Of a stretch of DNA of 64,000 bases, positions 9,061 to 18,113 are shown one piece after another. The position numbers were made by a program, and so were the translations under genes. This DNA is from DYJK01 sp964464825 (GTDB taxonomy: Bacteria > Bacteroidota > Ignavibacteria > Ignavibacteriales > Melioribacteraceae): NCBI GenBank assembly GCA_964464825.1, contig CAYXKL010000001.1, forward strand, positions 62,001 through 126,000. Reading direction: 5' to 3'. Under the pieces are notes generated by a model. The model saw only the letters and a list, made by a program, of their open reading frames with translations. It made no database searches and was not told the DNA's origin. Position 1 is the first letter of the stretch. Each line of letters opens with the position of its first letter.

Positions 9061-10026
9061 ATGAAAATATCCCGAAGGGATTTTGTTAAAACCGGATCGA
9101 TTTTAAGCAGCGGACTAATATTAAATTATTCACTTCCACAAAATATATTTTCAAAACAATTATCAAAAAATACTGAGCCAGTCGTTGTATCAACATGGGC
9201 ACCGAATTTAAAATCTAATGCCAAGGCGATGGAGGTTCTTTTGAGTAATAGAACTTCCCTAGATGCAATTGAAGAAGGAATAAAAGTAACCGAGGCAGAT
9301 CCTAATGATCATTCAGTTGGTTATGGCGGTCTCCCCGATGCTGATGGAATAGTAACTCTCGATGCTTCAATAATGGATTGGAAAGGAAATGCCGGTTCAG
9401 TTGCATTCATTCAGAATATTATGCATCCTATTTCTGTTGCTAGATTAGTAATGGAAAAGACCGATCATGTTATGCTCGCCGGAGAAGGTGCAAAGCAATT
9501 CGCACTTGCCAATGGATTCAAAGAAGAGAATCTTTTAACCGAAGAAGCAAAGCGAACATGGTTAGATTGGAAACAAAAACAAGTCAAGAAAGAGAATCAT
9601 GATACGATTGGTATGCTTGCATTAGATAAAATGAACAATATGAGCGGCGGTGTTTCTACAAGCGGATTAGCATTCAAACTTCACGGGCGTGTCGGCGATT
9701 CCCCCATTATTGGTGCTGCAATGTTTGTTGATAATGAAATTGGAGGTGCCGTCTCAACCGGTAACGGTGAGTTTGTTATGAAAACTTTAGGTGCATTCTT
9801 GATTGTTGAAAAGATGAGAGAGGGTCTCTCGCCGCAGAAGGTGTGCGAGCTTGCTATTAATCGGATTTACAAATCACAAAAAAATCTTTCAAATATAAAT
9901 GTAAGTTATCTTGCATTGTCAAAATCCGGAGAGTTCGGTGCTTATTCATTAAAATCCGGATTCACATATTGCTTTACAACACCTACAGAGAACAATTCTT
10001 ACACCAGTGATTTTTTGATGAAATAG
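9061..10026 (+). CDS. Exported N4-(beta-GlcNAc)-asparaginase (glycosylasparaginase)
   Basis: This is an N-terminal-nucleophile hydrolase of the aspartylglucosaminidase (T2) family, which cleaves the link between asparagine and N-acetylglucosamine. Self-cleavage is expected before Thr182 in the HDTIGML motif, and the later GGVSTSGLAFK and GDSPIIGA segments match the family's beta subunit. The N-terminus (SRRDFVKTGS, then a hydrophobic stretch) is a twin-arginine-type export signal, so it should act in the periplasm or outside. It starts one base after pseF and is probably co-transcribed with the glycan genes. Whether it acts on the organism's own glycoproteins is unknown. Confidence 0.9.
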   Translation: MKISRRDFVKTGSILSSGLILNYSLPQNIFSKQLSKNTEPVVVSTWAPNLKSNAKAMEVLLSNRTSLDAIEEGIKVTEADPNDHSVGYGGLPDADGIVTLDASIMDWKGNAGSVAFIQNIMHPISVARLVMEKTDHVMLAGEGAKQFALANGFKEENLLTEEAKRTWLDWKQKQVKKENHDTIGMLALDKMNNMSGGVSTSGLAFKLHGRVGDSPIIGAAMFVDNEIGGAVSTGNGEFVMKTLGAFLIVEKMREGLSPQKVCELAINRIYKSQKNLSNINVSYLALSKSGEFGAYSLKSGFTYCFTTPTENNSYTSDFLMK

Positions 10027-10080
10027 AAACAAATGTCTTTTCTAAGCATCTTAATTTGTGTAAATAAAAAAGGATTTGTT

Positions 10081-10518
10081 ATGAAAAAAATTATTCTACT
10101 CTTCATTATTGTTTCATTCATTCCAAATTTATCACATGCACAGACAAAAGAAGATACACTTGCAATCAAACAGACAGCGATGAATTATATCGAAGGATTT
10201 TATGAAGGGAATGCTGAGCGGATGGAACAAGCTTTGCATCCAGAACTTGCTAAAAGAATTGTCAGAACCGATCCTCAGTCGGGCAGACCGCGTATCGATC
10301 AAATGAGTGCAATGACACTGATCAATATTACCAAAGCCGGCGGTGGAAAAATGATTCCGGTAGATCAGCGGATATTCGAATTCAAGATACTCGATATCAC
10401 CGGAAACAACGCAAGCGTTCGAACTGTTGCAAAAGGTTTCTTCGATTATATTCATATGGCAAAATGGAACGGTGAATGGAAAATTGTTAATGTGCTTTGG
10501 GATTTTGTAAAAAATTAA
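10081..10518 (+). CDS. Secreted NTF2-like (lumazine-binding/DUF4878-like) protein
   Basis: This small secreted protein of about 145 residues has a cleavable signal peptide ending around LSHAQ. The mature part starts with a helix (AIKQTAMNYIEGFYEGN) and ends with strands carrying KWNGEWKIVNVLWDF, the pattern of NTF2-like proteins annotated as putative lumazine-binding. No catalytic residues are evident and its function is unknown. The ATG at 10081 is preferred over one at 10033 because it has a ribosome site (AAAGGA) and begins the signal peptide. It lies close behind the glycosylasparaginase and may share its transcript. Confidence 0.78.
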   Translation: MKKIILLFIIVSFIPNLSHAQTKEDTLAIKQTAMNYIEGFYEGNAERMEQALHPELAKRIVRTDPQSGRPRIDQMSAMTLINITKAGGGKMIPVDQRIFEFKILDITGNNASVRTVAKGFFDYIHMAKWNGEWKIVNVLWDFVKN

Positions 10519-10673
10519 CTCTGGTTCAGATTCTAAAAAAGCTTCACGCAAAGATCGCTGGTGTAGCCATCCTTTCGAGAAAAGGAAATTGCAGAGAACG
10601 AAAAATTCAAATCTTTTTGAACTCTGTATGTAATTCTTTTCTTTAATTAATCTTCACTTATAGAATATAGAAC

Positions 10674-11750
10674 TTAAAAAGTGCTTTGAAGTTTTTCGGT
10701 TCTATCAGCAAGTTTAAGTTTTTCAACAAGCTCGTCCAGATCACCTTCCATAATTTCTGCAAGATTGTAAAGTGTTAAATTGATTCTGTGGTCGGTCACT
10801 CTATTTTGGGGGTAATTATAAGTTCGGATCTTATCGCTTCTATCACCGCTTTTAACCATCGACTTTCTTTGCTTTGCAATTTCCTTATTCTGCTCCTGAA
10901 GTTTCATATCATACAAACGTGCTTTCAAAACTTTCATCGCTTTCTGACGGTTCTTCAATTGTGAGCGTTCATCCTGGCATTGAACTACAAGTCCGGTCGG
11001 TATATGTGTTATGCGTATAGCAGTTTCAACTTTGTTCACGTTTTGTCCGCCAGCGCCGCCACTTCTAAAAACATCAATACGTAAATCATTCGGATTGATT
11101 TCAATTTCAACATCCTCAGCTTCGGGTAGAACAGCAACAGAAGCCGCCGAAGTATGAACTCTTCCGCTTGCTTCGGTTTCAGGTACTCTTTGAACGCGGT
11201 GAACACCGCTTTCAAATTTAAGGTTACCATAAACACCGGCTCCTATCAAACTAAAGACAACCTCTTTAATTCCGCCCAAACCTCCAGTATCGCTGTAATC
11301 AATAATTTCTTTTTTCCATCCTCTAACTTCGGCATATCGGGAATACATTCTATAAAGATCGGCTGCAAACAAAGCGGCTTCATCACCACCGGTACCGGCA
11401 CGTATTTCCATAATCACATTTTTATCGTCATCGGGATCTTTCGGTATTAAAAGAACTTTTATTTCTTCTTCCATTTTTATGCGTTTTTCTTTCAACTCGT
11501 TCAATTCATTTTCTGCAATGTCTATTAACTCTTTATCATCCGAGGTTTTTATTATTTCTTGATTACCTTCAATGTTTTTTAATAAAGTTTCATACCTTTT
11601 AAAAGCTTCAACAATTTCTGTTAACTGCGTTCTTTCTTTACTTAAAGAAATATATTTTGCCTGATCGGACATAATGTTCGGATCGGATAGTTGTTCGTAA
11701 ATTCTATCAAATTTCCCTTTAATCGATTTTAATTTATCGTAGAGTTCCAT
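10674..11750 (-). CDS. prfA: Peptide chain release factor 1
   Basis: RF1 ends translation at UAA and UAG by triggering peptidyl-tRNA hydrolysis on the ribosome. The 358-residue protein has the usual length. The catalytic GGQ tripeptide is at residues 234-236 (RSGGAGGQNVNK), and the N-terminal helical region and the RAGTGGDEA segment are also present. The codon-recognition loop was not resolved by eye, but the overall sequence is RF1-like rather than RF2-like because there is no internal frameshift site. The gene lies alone on the minus strand between the convergent 10.5 kb gene and the glycosyltransferase gene. Confidence 0.97.
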   Translation of the reverse strand: MELYDKLKSIKGKFDRIYEQLSDPNIMSDQAKYISLSKERTQLTEIVEAFKRYETLLKNIEGNQEIIKTSDDKELIDIAENELNELKEKRIKMEEEIKVLLIPKDPDDDKNVIMEIRAGTGGDEAALFAADLYRMYSRYAEVRGWKKEIIDYSDTGGLGGIKEVVFSLIGAGVYGNLKFESGVHRVQRVPETEASGRVHTSAASVAVLPEAEDVEIEINPNDLRIDVFRSGGAGGQNVNKVETAIRITHIPTGLVVQCQDERSQLKNRQKAMKVLKARLYDMKLQEQNKEIAKQRKSMVKSGDRSDKIRTYNYPQNRVTDHRINLTLYNLAEIMEGDLDELVEKLKLADRTEKLQSTF

Positions 11751-11831
11751 AATTCCTTTTTGTTTTCATAATAATTTTGAAAAAAAGCGCGCAAAATATA
11801 CGAAAGTTTGTTCTTAATTGTAGAGTTACGC

Positions 11832-13169
11832 CTACTGCCTACGCAGTAATTCCAGATATGAAAATTGAATCTCTAATGATGGTATTTCTACATCTCTTAT
11901 TATTTTATTTTCTATATTCATCATAACTAAAAGTTTATCAACAGCATCAAACATATTAATCTGCGGAAATGCATTATCCCGTAAATAGTGAATTAATTTA
12001 AGAGTGCGGAAGCCATCGAACCAATTAATTTTTTGTTTTTGTATCTGGTCAACTGTCTTGGAATTATTAATGATTCTTTCCCATTGATTATCAAAAGCAT
12101 TAAGTAAAAGAAAGTTTTTTAGAGCTTGATCAATACTATCTGCGATTGATAAATATTCATTAGCTGATCTGATCTTATCATCATAAAAATGTTTATTCCA
12201 TTCCTTTAATATTTTAAATACTTTTGGATCGTGAAGAAGATATTCATTATGCGTTCCGGAAATAAATCTGTTTACTCTTTGTCCGGTACCGAATGGAACA
12301 CGCCACGAACCACGGCTTGATGGGTATACTTTAGTATTTTTAATCTGATAAATCCGTGTAATTTTAGCAAGCTTTTCTAGGAAATAAAAATCCTCTGCTG
12401 CTTTACGTTTATTCATTCCAGCAATATTTATATAGCTTTCATAATCGCATACCATTGTAGAGCCGATAGTTGGAAAGGCAAAATGAGAATTACTGTATTG
12501 CAGTCCTAGTACATAATAACGGAGAAATATTTCGTAACAAATAATTGCCCGTTTCTCAACATCATTTTTGGGTAACTTATGTTCATACTCAACATATCCA
12601 GCATTAATTTTTTCGCTGTTGAACATATCAATAATTGATGAGAGATAGTTATTATCAACTGTACAGTCTGCATCAAGACTGATTAATATTTTTTTCTCTT
12701 TTGACTGATAATCTAAAATAGTTAGAGCTAAGTCCATACCGATTTTGCGTGCTAAACCAACACCGCCATCTTTATCCGGTAACTCTAATCCATTTGAAGC
12801 TGCATCAACGAAATTTATGTTCAAGCCGCTCTCATTTACTTTATTAATTAACGGATCTGCTTTGTTTGTTTTTATAATGTCCGTTAACAAATCAATAGTA
12901 CGTTTGTTATCTTCTTTTACGTCTTCATCGGCTTCATTTAAATTGTTTACTACAAATAGTACAAGTGTACTTGCAAAATATCTCTTGTTATTGTTTATCA
13001 GTGATTCTAAAAGAGAAAGTAGATTTTCGTATTCCGCTAATACCGGAATAACTATTACATTATTAAATTTATGAGGGGGATTAAAACTAAGATTCCAATT
13101 AGAGAATGCATATTTCTCTAAATATTTTTTTACGGCAATAGGGAGATCTTCAAACTGAGCTGATTTCAT
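11832..13169 (-). CDS. Family 2-like glycosyltransferase
   Basis: This 445-residue cytosolic protein has a GT-A nucleotide-sugar-binding core: VIVIPVLAEYENL near residue 40 and the DxD motif Asp166-Asp168 (SLDADC). After the DxD motif comes GGVGLARKIG-like spacing seen in large GT2 members and a C-terminal region of about 150 residues with no recognised domain. No transmembrane helix is evident. It overlaps the end of miaA by four bases (CAT/TCA at 13166-13169), so it is probably translated with miaA. The biological link to tRNA modification is not clear, and the acceptor is unknown. Confidence 0.8.
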   Translation of the reverse strand: MKSAQFEDLPIAVKKYLEKYAFSNWNLSFNPPHKFNNVIVIPVLAEYENLLSLLESLINNNKRYFASTLVLFVVNNLNEADEDVKEDNKRTIDLLTDIIKTNKADPLINKVNESGLNINFVDAASNGLELPDKDGGVGLARKIGMDLALTILDYQSKEKKILISLDADCTVDNNYLSSIIDMFNSEKINAGYVEYEHKLPKNDVEKRAIICYEIFLRYYVLGLQYSNSHFAFPTIGSTMVCDYESYINIAGMNKRKAAEDFYFLEKLAKITRIYQIKNTKVYPSSRGSWRVPFGTGQRVNRFISGTHNEYLLHDPKVFKILKEWNKHFYDDKIRSANEYLSIADSIDQALKNFLLLNAFDNQWERIINNSKTVDQIQKQKINWFDGFRTLKLIHYLRDNAFPQINMFDAVDKLLVMMNIENKIIRDVEIPSLEIQFSYLELLRRQ

Positions 13170-14074
13170 GCAATGTATTTAGTTCTAATTATTTTTTCTG
13201 CTGAGTTAAAATCACCGGCGCTGATCCAATTAATTTCAATTCCTTCACGTTCCATTTTTCTAAACCACGTCATTTGTTTTTTTGCAAAATCATGAATAGC
13301 GCTATTCAATTTTTGATACATGTCATTATAGTTCAATTCTCCTCTTAGGTATTTGCCGATGAATTTATATTCCAAACCAAAAAAATCGAGCTTGCTGTAT
13401 GTAACACCTGAATTGATTAATTTTTTGACCTCATCAATCATCCCATTATCCAATCGATGTTTCAGTCTTGCTGTAATTCTTTTTTTAACTTCGGTTCTCT
13501 CTATATTAATACCCAGCACAAGTGAATTTATTTCAATATCCATCACCGTGTCTTTTTCTTTTTGGCCGCCGGAAATTATTATAGCTTTAATTATCCTTTC
13601 TTTATCCAAGAGATCAGTAGTATTGTGCAAATGCGGATTTAATTTCTTCAGCAATTCTTGCAGTTCGGTGATATTCATTTCACTTAGTTGTAAATATTTT
13701 TCATTACTAAAATTAATTTCAGTAAGATCATATTTTTTCAAAACTGAATGAAGATAAAGTCCGGTTCCGCCTACTAAAAAAGGAATTTTATTTCTTGAGT
13801 TTATATTGATAAATGAATTGCAAAATAGTTTCTTAAAAAGAAAAAGGTTGAATTCTTCCGATGGGTTAATAACATCTATTAAATGATACGGGATTTTTTT
13901 TCCATCAATTATATAATCATTTAAGTCTTTGCCGGTTCCGATATCCATTCCTTTGTAAACTTGCCTTGAATCAGCAGAGATAATTTCTCCATCAAAACGA
14001 TTGGCAAGTAAAGCCGCCAGCCGGGTCTTACCCACAGCAGTTGGACCAAGAATAGTAATAAGATTATATTTCAT
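13166..14074 (-). CDS. miaA: tRNA dimethylallyltransferase
   Basis: MiaA adds a dimethylallyl group to N6 of adenosine-37 in tRNAs that read codons starting with U. The P-loop GPTAVGKT is at residues 10-17, followed by the family blocks SADSRQVYKGMDIGTGK and VGGTGLYL. The length of 302 residues is normal. It is the first gene of a two-gene unit with the overlapping glycosyltransferase. The kinase-like gene upstream ends or starts on the same strand after a 72-base gap, which leaves room for a separate promoter. Confidence 0.96.
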   Translation of the reverse strand: MKYNLITILGPTAVGKTRLAALLANRFDGEIISADSRQVYKGMDIGTGKDLNDYIIDGKKIPYHLIDVINPSEEFNLFLFKKLFCNSFININSRNKIPFLVGGTGLYLHSVLKKYDLTEINFSNEKYLQLSEMNITELQELLKKLNPHLHNTTDLLDKERIIKAIIISGGQKEKDTVMDIEINSLVLGINIERTEVKKRITARLKHRLDNGMIDEVKKLINSGVTYSKLDFFGLEYKFIGKYLRGELNYNDMYQKLNSAIHDFAKKQMTWFRKMEREGIEINWISAGDFNSAEKIIRTKYIA

Positions 14075-14146
14075 TTAATTGTAAATTTTTTACGGTTGGT
14101 AAATTACAAATTATTAAAAAGATGAATTTATAATTAAATAGTAGTT

Positions 14147-16567
14147 TTAAAAAGGTGTAGCAACCGGCAGAGTAATAATAAAAGTTGAACCGCCGCCGAG
14201 AGAACTTTGAACTTGTATAGTTCCAGTATGTGCTTCAACAATTTGCTTAGTTATTGATAAACCGAGACCGGTTCCCTCTTTTTTACCGTGTGTCATAAAC
14301 GGTTCGAAAATTTTATCTTTGAACATATCTGGTATTCCAAGTCCGGTATCGCGGAAATATATTTTAACTCTATTATCTTCACGTTTTGTAGAAATATAAA
14401 TTGTCCCTCCATCGGGCATTGCATCACAAGCATTCTTAACAATATGCATATAGCATTGATAAAATTCTTTCATATCAAGTTTAACAGTTACATCTTTATC
14501 ATATTCATTTATTATTCTGCAATTACGGGATTCAACATAAGCACCAATCCTTGCCGAATAGTCTGTTAATGTACCATTTAATGTAACGTTGAGAGTCCGT
14601 AGAATAGTTTTTCCTTCAGAATAGCTTGATGTAGTTTGAACCAAATCTGCAACCTGACCTAATTGCTCAAGAAGCATTTCAACAATTTGTGCATTATCCG
14701 GCTGCAGACTTTTACTTTTAAGATGCTCGGCATAACGCTTGCTGACTAAAATCGGTTTTTTAATATCTTGAATTAAAAAGTTAGCCATTTTACCAAGAGA
14801 TTGAACGCGTTCTGATTGTAAAAGTTTTTCAAGCAGTTCTGCATTTTGCAGTGCAAGTGCGGCATGAATTGACATTGCATTAAGAAGTTCTTCATCAAGT
14901 TTAGAGAATTCACCGTTTCCGCTATTCAGCAATTGCAAAACGCCTATAATTTCTTCTTTATTATTTTTAATTGGAAATGTTAAAACCGTTTTTGTAATGT
15001 AACCGCTGGCTTTATCAAAATCCGAACGGAATCTTGGATCCATTCGAGCATCTTTAATATTAAGAATATCACCAGTCTTGCCTACATAACCGGCTAAACC
15101 TTCACCCAATTTTAATCTTATTTCTTTTTTCTCGCTACCCATTGCAATCAAAGACCAAAGTTCGCTTCTCTCTCTATCTAAAATGTAAAGTGTTCCTCTA
15201 TCGGCATTTGTTAAACTCGTTGCAACTTCCACAATGTTTTTTAATACTTCATCAATTTTAATTGTCGAGTTAACCAGTTCGGCAGCTTTAATAATCATCT
15301 TCAACTGATCATTATTCATATTGCCTCCCTCGTTTACAGAAAAGTTCGGCTTTAGTTCTGTCTTGTTCGGTTCTTCTTTGGTAATTAATTTTTTAATGTT
15401 TTCATCTGCTTCTTCAAATATTTCATCTGATTCAAAATCATCTATACTTTTATGGGTACCCGGTTTTTCTTTAATACGAGTTTCAAACATTTGTTTAAGC
15501 TCATTTTTATTTTCTTCTTTCGGCTCTACAATATTTTTATCAATAAAATCATTTTTCTCTTTATTCGGGAAGTCATACTTCGTACCAGAAAAGAAAGTTT
15601 CTGCCGGTTTTTCTGTTTCAGTTAAATCTGCTTTTGGTTCTTGAAGATTAGGTTCCGTATAATTTCCGCTTAACAGACTAAAAAGTGCGTCATCTAAATC
15701 GTCTTTAGGTTTATCCACCTTTGTTTTTCTCAAAGGTTCTTCTGGCATTTCAAATTCTGGTTTTGGTATTCCGTCTTCATTTAAAATATTTTCATGTAAT
15801 AGATCAAGATCTGGAATTGTTTGGTTTAAATCTTCATGTTTATCAGTTTTGGAAACTGGGATTTCTTCTGATGTTGCAGATTCAGTTAAATCAATTTCTG
15901 CTTTAGGAATTCCATCTTCGTTTAAGAAATCTTTTTCATCAAAATCATCTTTAATTATTTTACTTTTGTCTAACGGCTCTAGATCTTGTAAAGGTTGAAC
16001 AAGATCGATTTCGTCGGGTCTTGAAGTTTGTGCAATGGAACTGAAAAAATTTTCTTCTGATTCTCCCTTGAGATGCGGCGGTATTGGGTAATCGTCGCCC
16101 AATGTTTTTTTGAGATCGTGAACTTCAAAATCAAATCCGTCTTCATAAGTTTCTGCTCCAGTTTCAAGTGATTCTACAGATGGCTCACGTAGATTCGAAT
16201 CAATTTTTTTGTTCTGAGAAATCAATAAATCTATTTCTTCTTTAGATAAAGAAATTAAATATGTATCTCTAAGTGCTACTGCTGTAGAAAATCTAAAGGA
16301 TTCTTCAAAAAATTCATCATGACCGAAGAATTCATTTTCACTAAAGATATAAGATTTCGGTTTGCCAAGAGTACGTTTTTTAAGAACGTTAATTTCACCG
16401 CTGATAATTAAAAAAATAGAGTCCGCCGGTTCACCTTCCCGGTAGAGTATTTCGCCTTCGGTTTTAGTAATTAATTTACCTTTAACCTGATTTAGGTTAA
16501 TTGCAGAAATATCTACATTTTTAAGAAGCTTGTTTCTGCCAAGTACTATCGATAGTTGATTTTCCAT
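14147..16567 (-). CDS. Cyclic-nucleotide/GAF kinase-like protein without phosphoacceptor His
   Basis: This 806-residue cytoplasmic signalling protein has an N-terminal cyclic-nucleotide-binding domain (residues about 10-115, with EGEPADSIFLIISGEI), a long acidic and probably disordered linker (about 120-400), a GAF domain (about 420-565) and a HATPase_c domain (about 685-800) with N-box VKNACDAMPDGG and G-boxes DTGLGIP and GTGLGLSI. The dimerization helix reads LGKMANFLIQDIKKP, so Gln600 sits where related kinases have the phosphorylated His (usually IHDIKNP). It may therefore be a pseudokinase or an anti-sigma-like ATPase. The linker holds two LNEDGIPK[AP]E copies. Only 29 bases separate it from the divergent gene. 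Confidence 0.85.
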   Translation of the reverse strand: MENQLSIVLGRNKLLKNVDISAINLNQVKGKLITKTEGEILYREGEPADSIFLIISGEINVLKKRTLGKPKSYIFSENEFFGHDEFFEESFRFSTAVALRDTYLISLSKEEIDLLISQNKKIDSNLREPSVESLETGAETYEDGFDFEVHDLKKTLGDDYPIPPHLKGESEENFFSSIAQTSRPDEIDLVQPLQDLEPLDKSKIIKDDFDEKDFLNEDGIPKAEIDLTESATSEEIPVSKTDKHEDLNQTIPDLDLLHENILNEDGIPKPEFEMPEEPLRKTKVDKPKDDLDDALFSLLSGNYTEPNLQEPKADLTETEKPAETFFSGTKYDFPNKEKNDFIDKNIVEPKEENKNELKQMFETRIKEKPGTHKSIDDFESDEIFEEADENIKKLITKEEPNKTELKPNFSVNEGGNMNNDQLKMIIKAAELVNSTIKIDEVLKNIVEVATSLTNADRGTLYILDRERSELWSLIAMGSEKKEIRLKLGEGLAGYVGKTGDILNIKDARMDPRFRSDFDKASGYITKTVLTFPIKNNKEEIIGVLQLLNSGNGEFSKLDEELLNAMSIHAALALQNAELLEKLLQSERVQSLGKMANFLIQDIKKPILVSKRYAEHLKSKSLQPDNAQIVEMLLEQLGQVADLVQTTSSYSEGKTILRTLNVTLNGTLTDYSARIGAYVESRNCRIINEYDKDVTVKLDMKEFYQCYMHIVKNACDAMPDGGTIYISTKREDNRVKIYFRDTGLGIPDMFKDKIFEPFMTHGKKEGTGLGLSITKQIVEAHTGTIQVQSSLGGGSTFIITLPVATPF

Positions 16568-16596
16568 TTAACCGGAATTATTATGGGAAAAATTAA

Positions 16597-17226
16597 ATGA
16601 TTAATAATCAAATTACTACTGCTCTCAATCATCTTTCAAAACACGATAAAGTGCTATCAACATTAATAAAAATCATCGGCACTTGCAATTTACGACCTCA
16701 TAAGAAATACTTCAATTTGCTAATTCGGTCAATAATCGGGCAGCAATTATCTCTAAAAGCAGCTGAATCTATAAGTAAAAAATTTTGGGCCCTTTATGTA
16801 AAAGATCCGCAACCGATAGATATAATTAACTCAAAAGATTCCGATTTAAGAGCTGCCGGTTTATCCAATGCAAAAGTAAAGTATATTAAAGACTTATCAC
16901 AAAAGATAATTAATGGTGAAGTAGATTTAAAAGGTTTATCAGCAAAATCTGATGCTGATATTATTGAAGAATTAACAAAAGTAAAAGGTATCGGTATTTG
17001 GACAGTTCACATGTTTTTGATTTTTACCTTAGGGCGGATAGATATTTTACCCTATTCCGATCTTGGCATTCGCAAAGCTGTAATGTTAAATTACGGATTA
17101 AAAAAATTACCAGATGAGAAAAAACTCCGGAAAATGGCAAAAGAAAAGAATTGGCATCCATACTGTTCTATTGTAAGTTTGTATATGTGGAAAAGTTTAG
17201 ATGCAGAATTTGAATCCTTACTTTAA
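16597..17226 (+). CDS. DNA-3-methyladenine glycosylase II (AlkA-like)
   Basis: This is a short, 209-residue HhH-GPD base-excision glycosylase that removes alkylated purines from DNA. The helix-hairpin-helix is LTKVKGIGIWTVHMF at about residues 126-140 and the catalytic Asp is Asp155 in PYSDLGIRKAV. It lacks the N-terminal AlkA_N domain of the E. coli enzyme and so resembles the compact form. A sigma-factor gene begins 17 bases after its stop and may be co-transcribed. The minus-strand kinase-like gene lies 29 bases upstream. Confidence 0.92.
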   Translation: MINNQITTALNHLSKHDKVLSTLIKIIGTCNLRPHKKYFNLLIRSIIGQQLSLKAAESISKKFWALYVKDPQPIDIINSKDSDLRAAGLSNAKVKYIKDLSQKIINGEVDLKGLSAKSDADIIEELTKVKGIGIWTVHMFLIFTLGRIDILPYSDLGIRKAVMLNYGLKKLPDEKKLRKMAKEKNWHPYCSIVSLYMWKSLDAEFESLL

Positions 17227-17243
17227 AAGAAACATCTCATTTT

Positions 17244-17810
17244 ATGGAAGAAATAGAATTAATTGAACTTGCAAAAAACGGTGATAGAAAAGCATTAACC
17301 GAGCTTGTTAAAATGTATGAACAAACGGTATATAATTTCTCATTTAAAATGTGCAGAAATAAAGACCGGGCTGAGCATACTATGCAAGAGACTTTTTTAA
17401 GTATGGTAAAAAGTTTGAATCAGTTCAGCGGTCAATCAAAACTATCGACCTGGCTCTACCGTGTAGTTGCAAATCACTGTCTTATGCTTGCACGAACAGA
17501 AAATAAATACGGTTATACATCAATTGATGATGACGATTCTATGATTGAAGAGAAATCTATTGCTGATTGGAAAATAACTCCCGATAAAATAACAGAGAAC
17601 AATGAATTAAAACAGATGCTCGATGAATCTATCAAGAAACTTGCACCGGAATACCGTGTCGTATTTTTACTGCGCGATGTTGAGGGATTATCAACAGAAG
17701 AAACTGCAAAAATTGTTGAACTTTCTGTTCCGGCTGTAAAATCAAGACTTCACCGTGCGCGCTCATTTTTAAGAAATGAATTAGATAAGAGATTAAACTA
17801 TGGCAATTGA
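17244..17810 (+). CDS. ECF RNA polymerase sigma factor
   Basis: This 188-residue protein is an extracytoplasmic-function sigma factor that directs RNA polymerase to a small regulon. Sigma region 2 includes LTELVKMYEQTVYNFSFKMC and FLSMVKSLNQF, and region 4 near the C-terminus has EYRVVFLLRDVEGLSTEETA followed by VPAVKSRLHRAR, a helix-turn-helix. It follows the AlkA-like gene closely, and its last 11 bases overlap a small anti-sigma-like gene. The sequence does not show what signal releases it. Confidence 0.93.
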   Translation: MEEIELIELAKNGDRKALTELVKMYEQTVYNFSFKMCRNKDRAEHTMQETFLSMVKSLNQFSGQSKLSTWLYRVVANHCLMLARTENKYGYTSIDDDDSMIEEKSIADWKITPDKITENNELKQMLDESIKKLAPEYRVVFLLRDVEGLSTEETAKIVELSVPAVKSRLHRARSFLRNELDKRLNYGN

Positions 17811-18051
17811 TAAACCTCATCACAAAATACATAAACCAACATGCAAAGATGTTATGTCGCATATATGCGATAATCTTGGCGAAGAACTTAACTCGCCCAA
17901 ATGCATTGAAATAAAGACTCATCTTGAGAGCTGTGAGAACTGTCAGCATTATTTCAACTCAGTTGAAGCCACTATTCAATTCTATAAAAAATATAATGTT
18001 CAGGTTTCTGATGAAGCACATAACAGATTAATTCAATTCCTTGGTTTATAA
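17800..18051 (+). CDS. Small zinc-type anti-sigma factor
   Basis: This 83-residue cytoplasmic protein carries the ZAS zinc-binding motif of anti-sigma factors: His41-x3-Cys45-x2-Cys48 (THLESCENC), with Cys15, Cys23 or Cys35 as a possible fourth ligand. It has no transmembrane segment, so it would sense an intracellular cue such as redox state rather than an envelope signal. It overlaps the upstream sigma gene by 11 bases, the usual arrangement for a sigma/anti-sigma pair. A strong terminator hairpin follows within 10 bases. Confidence 0.85.
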   Translation: MAIDKPHHKIHKPTCKDVMSHICDNLGEELNSPKCIEIKTHLESCENCQHYFNSVEATIQFYKKYNVQVSDEAHNRLIQFLGL

Positions 18052-18058
18052 AGAATAA

Positions 18059-18093
18059 AAAACCCGGTCTCGTTCAGTACGGGATCGGGTTTT
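18059..18093. terminator. Bidirectional intrinsic terminator
   Basis: A 14-base-pair hairpin (AAAACCCG then GTCTCG, loop TTCAGTA, then CGGGAT and CGGGTTTT, including two G-T pairs) stands between the convergent anti-sigma gene and the DUF4097 gene. Runs of A before it and of T after it allow it to work on both strands. Confidence 0.85.
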
Positions 18094-18113
18094 GTTTGCA
18101 TCCGTAGTGTGAT

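Noticed and set aside
10519..10673. Possible small RNA or repeat after the NTF2-like gene
   Set aside because: No clear hairpin with a T-run or repeated copy was found, and only vague word similarity was seen.
16568..16596. Mini-ORF with ATG before the AlkA-like gene
   Set aside because: It has only five codons and overlaps the real start, so it is more likely leader sequence than a peptide gene.
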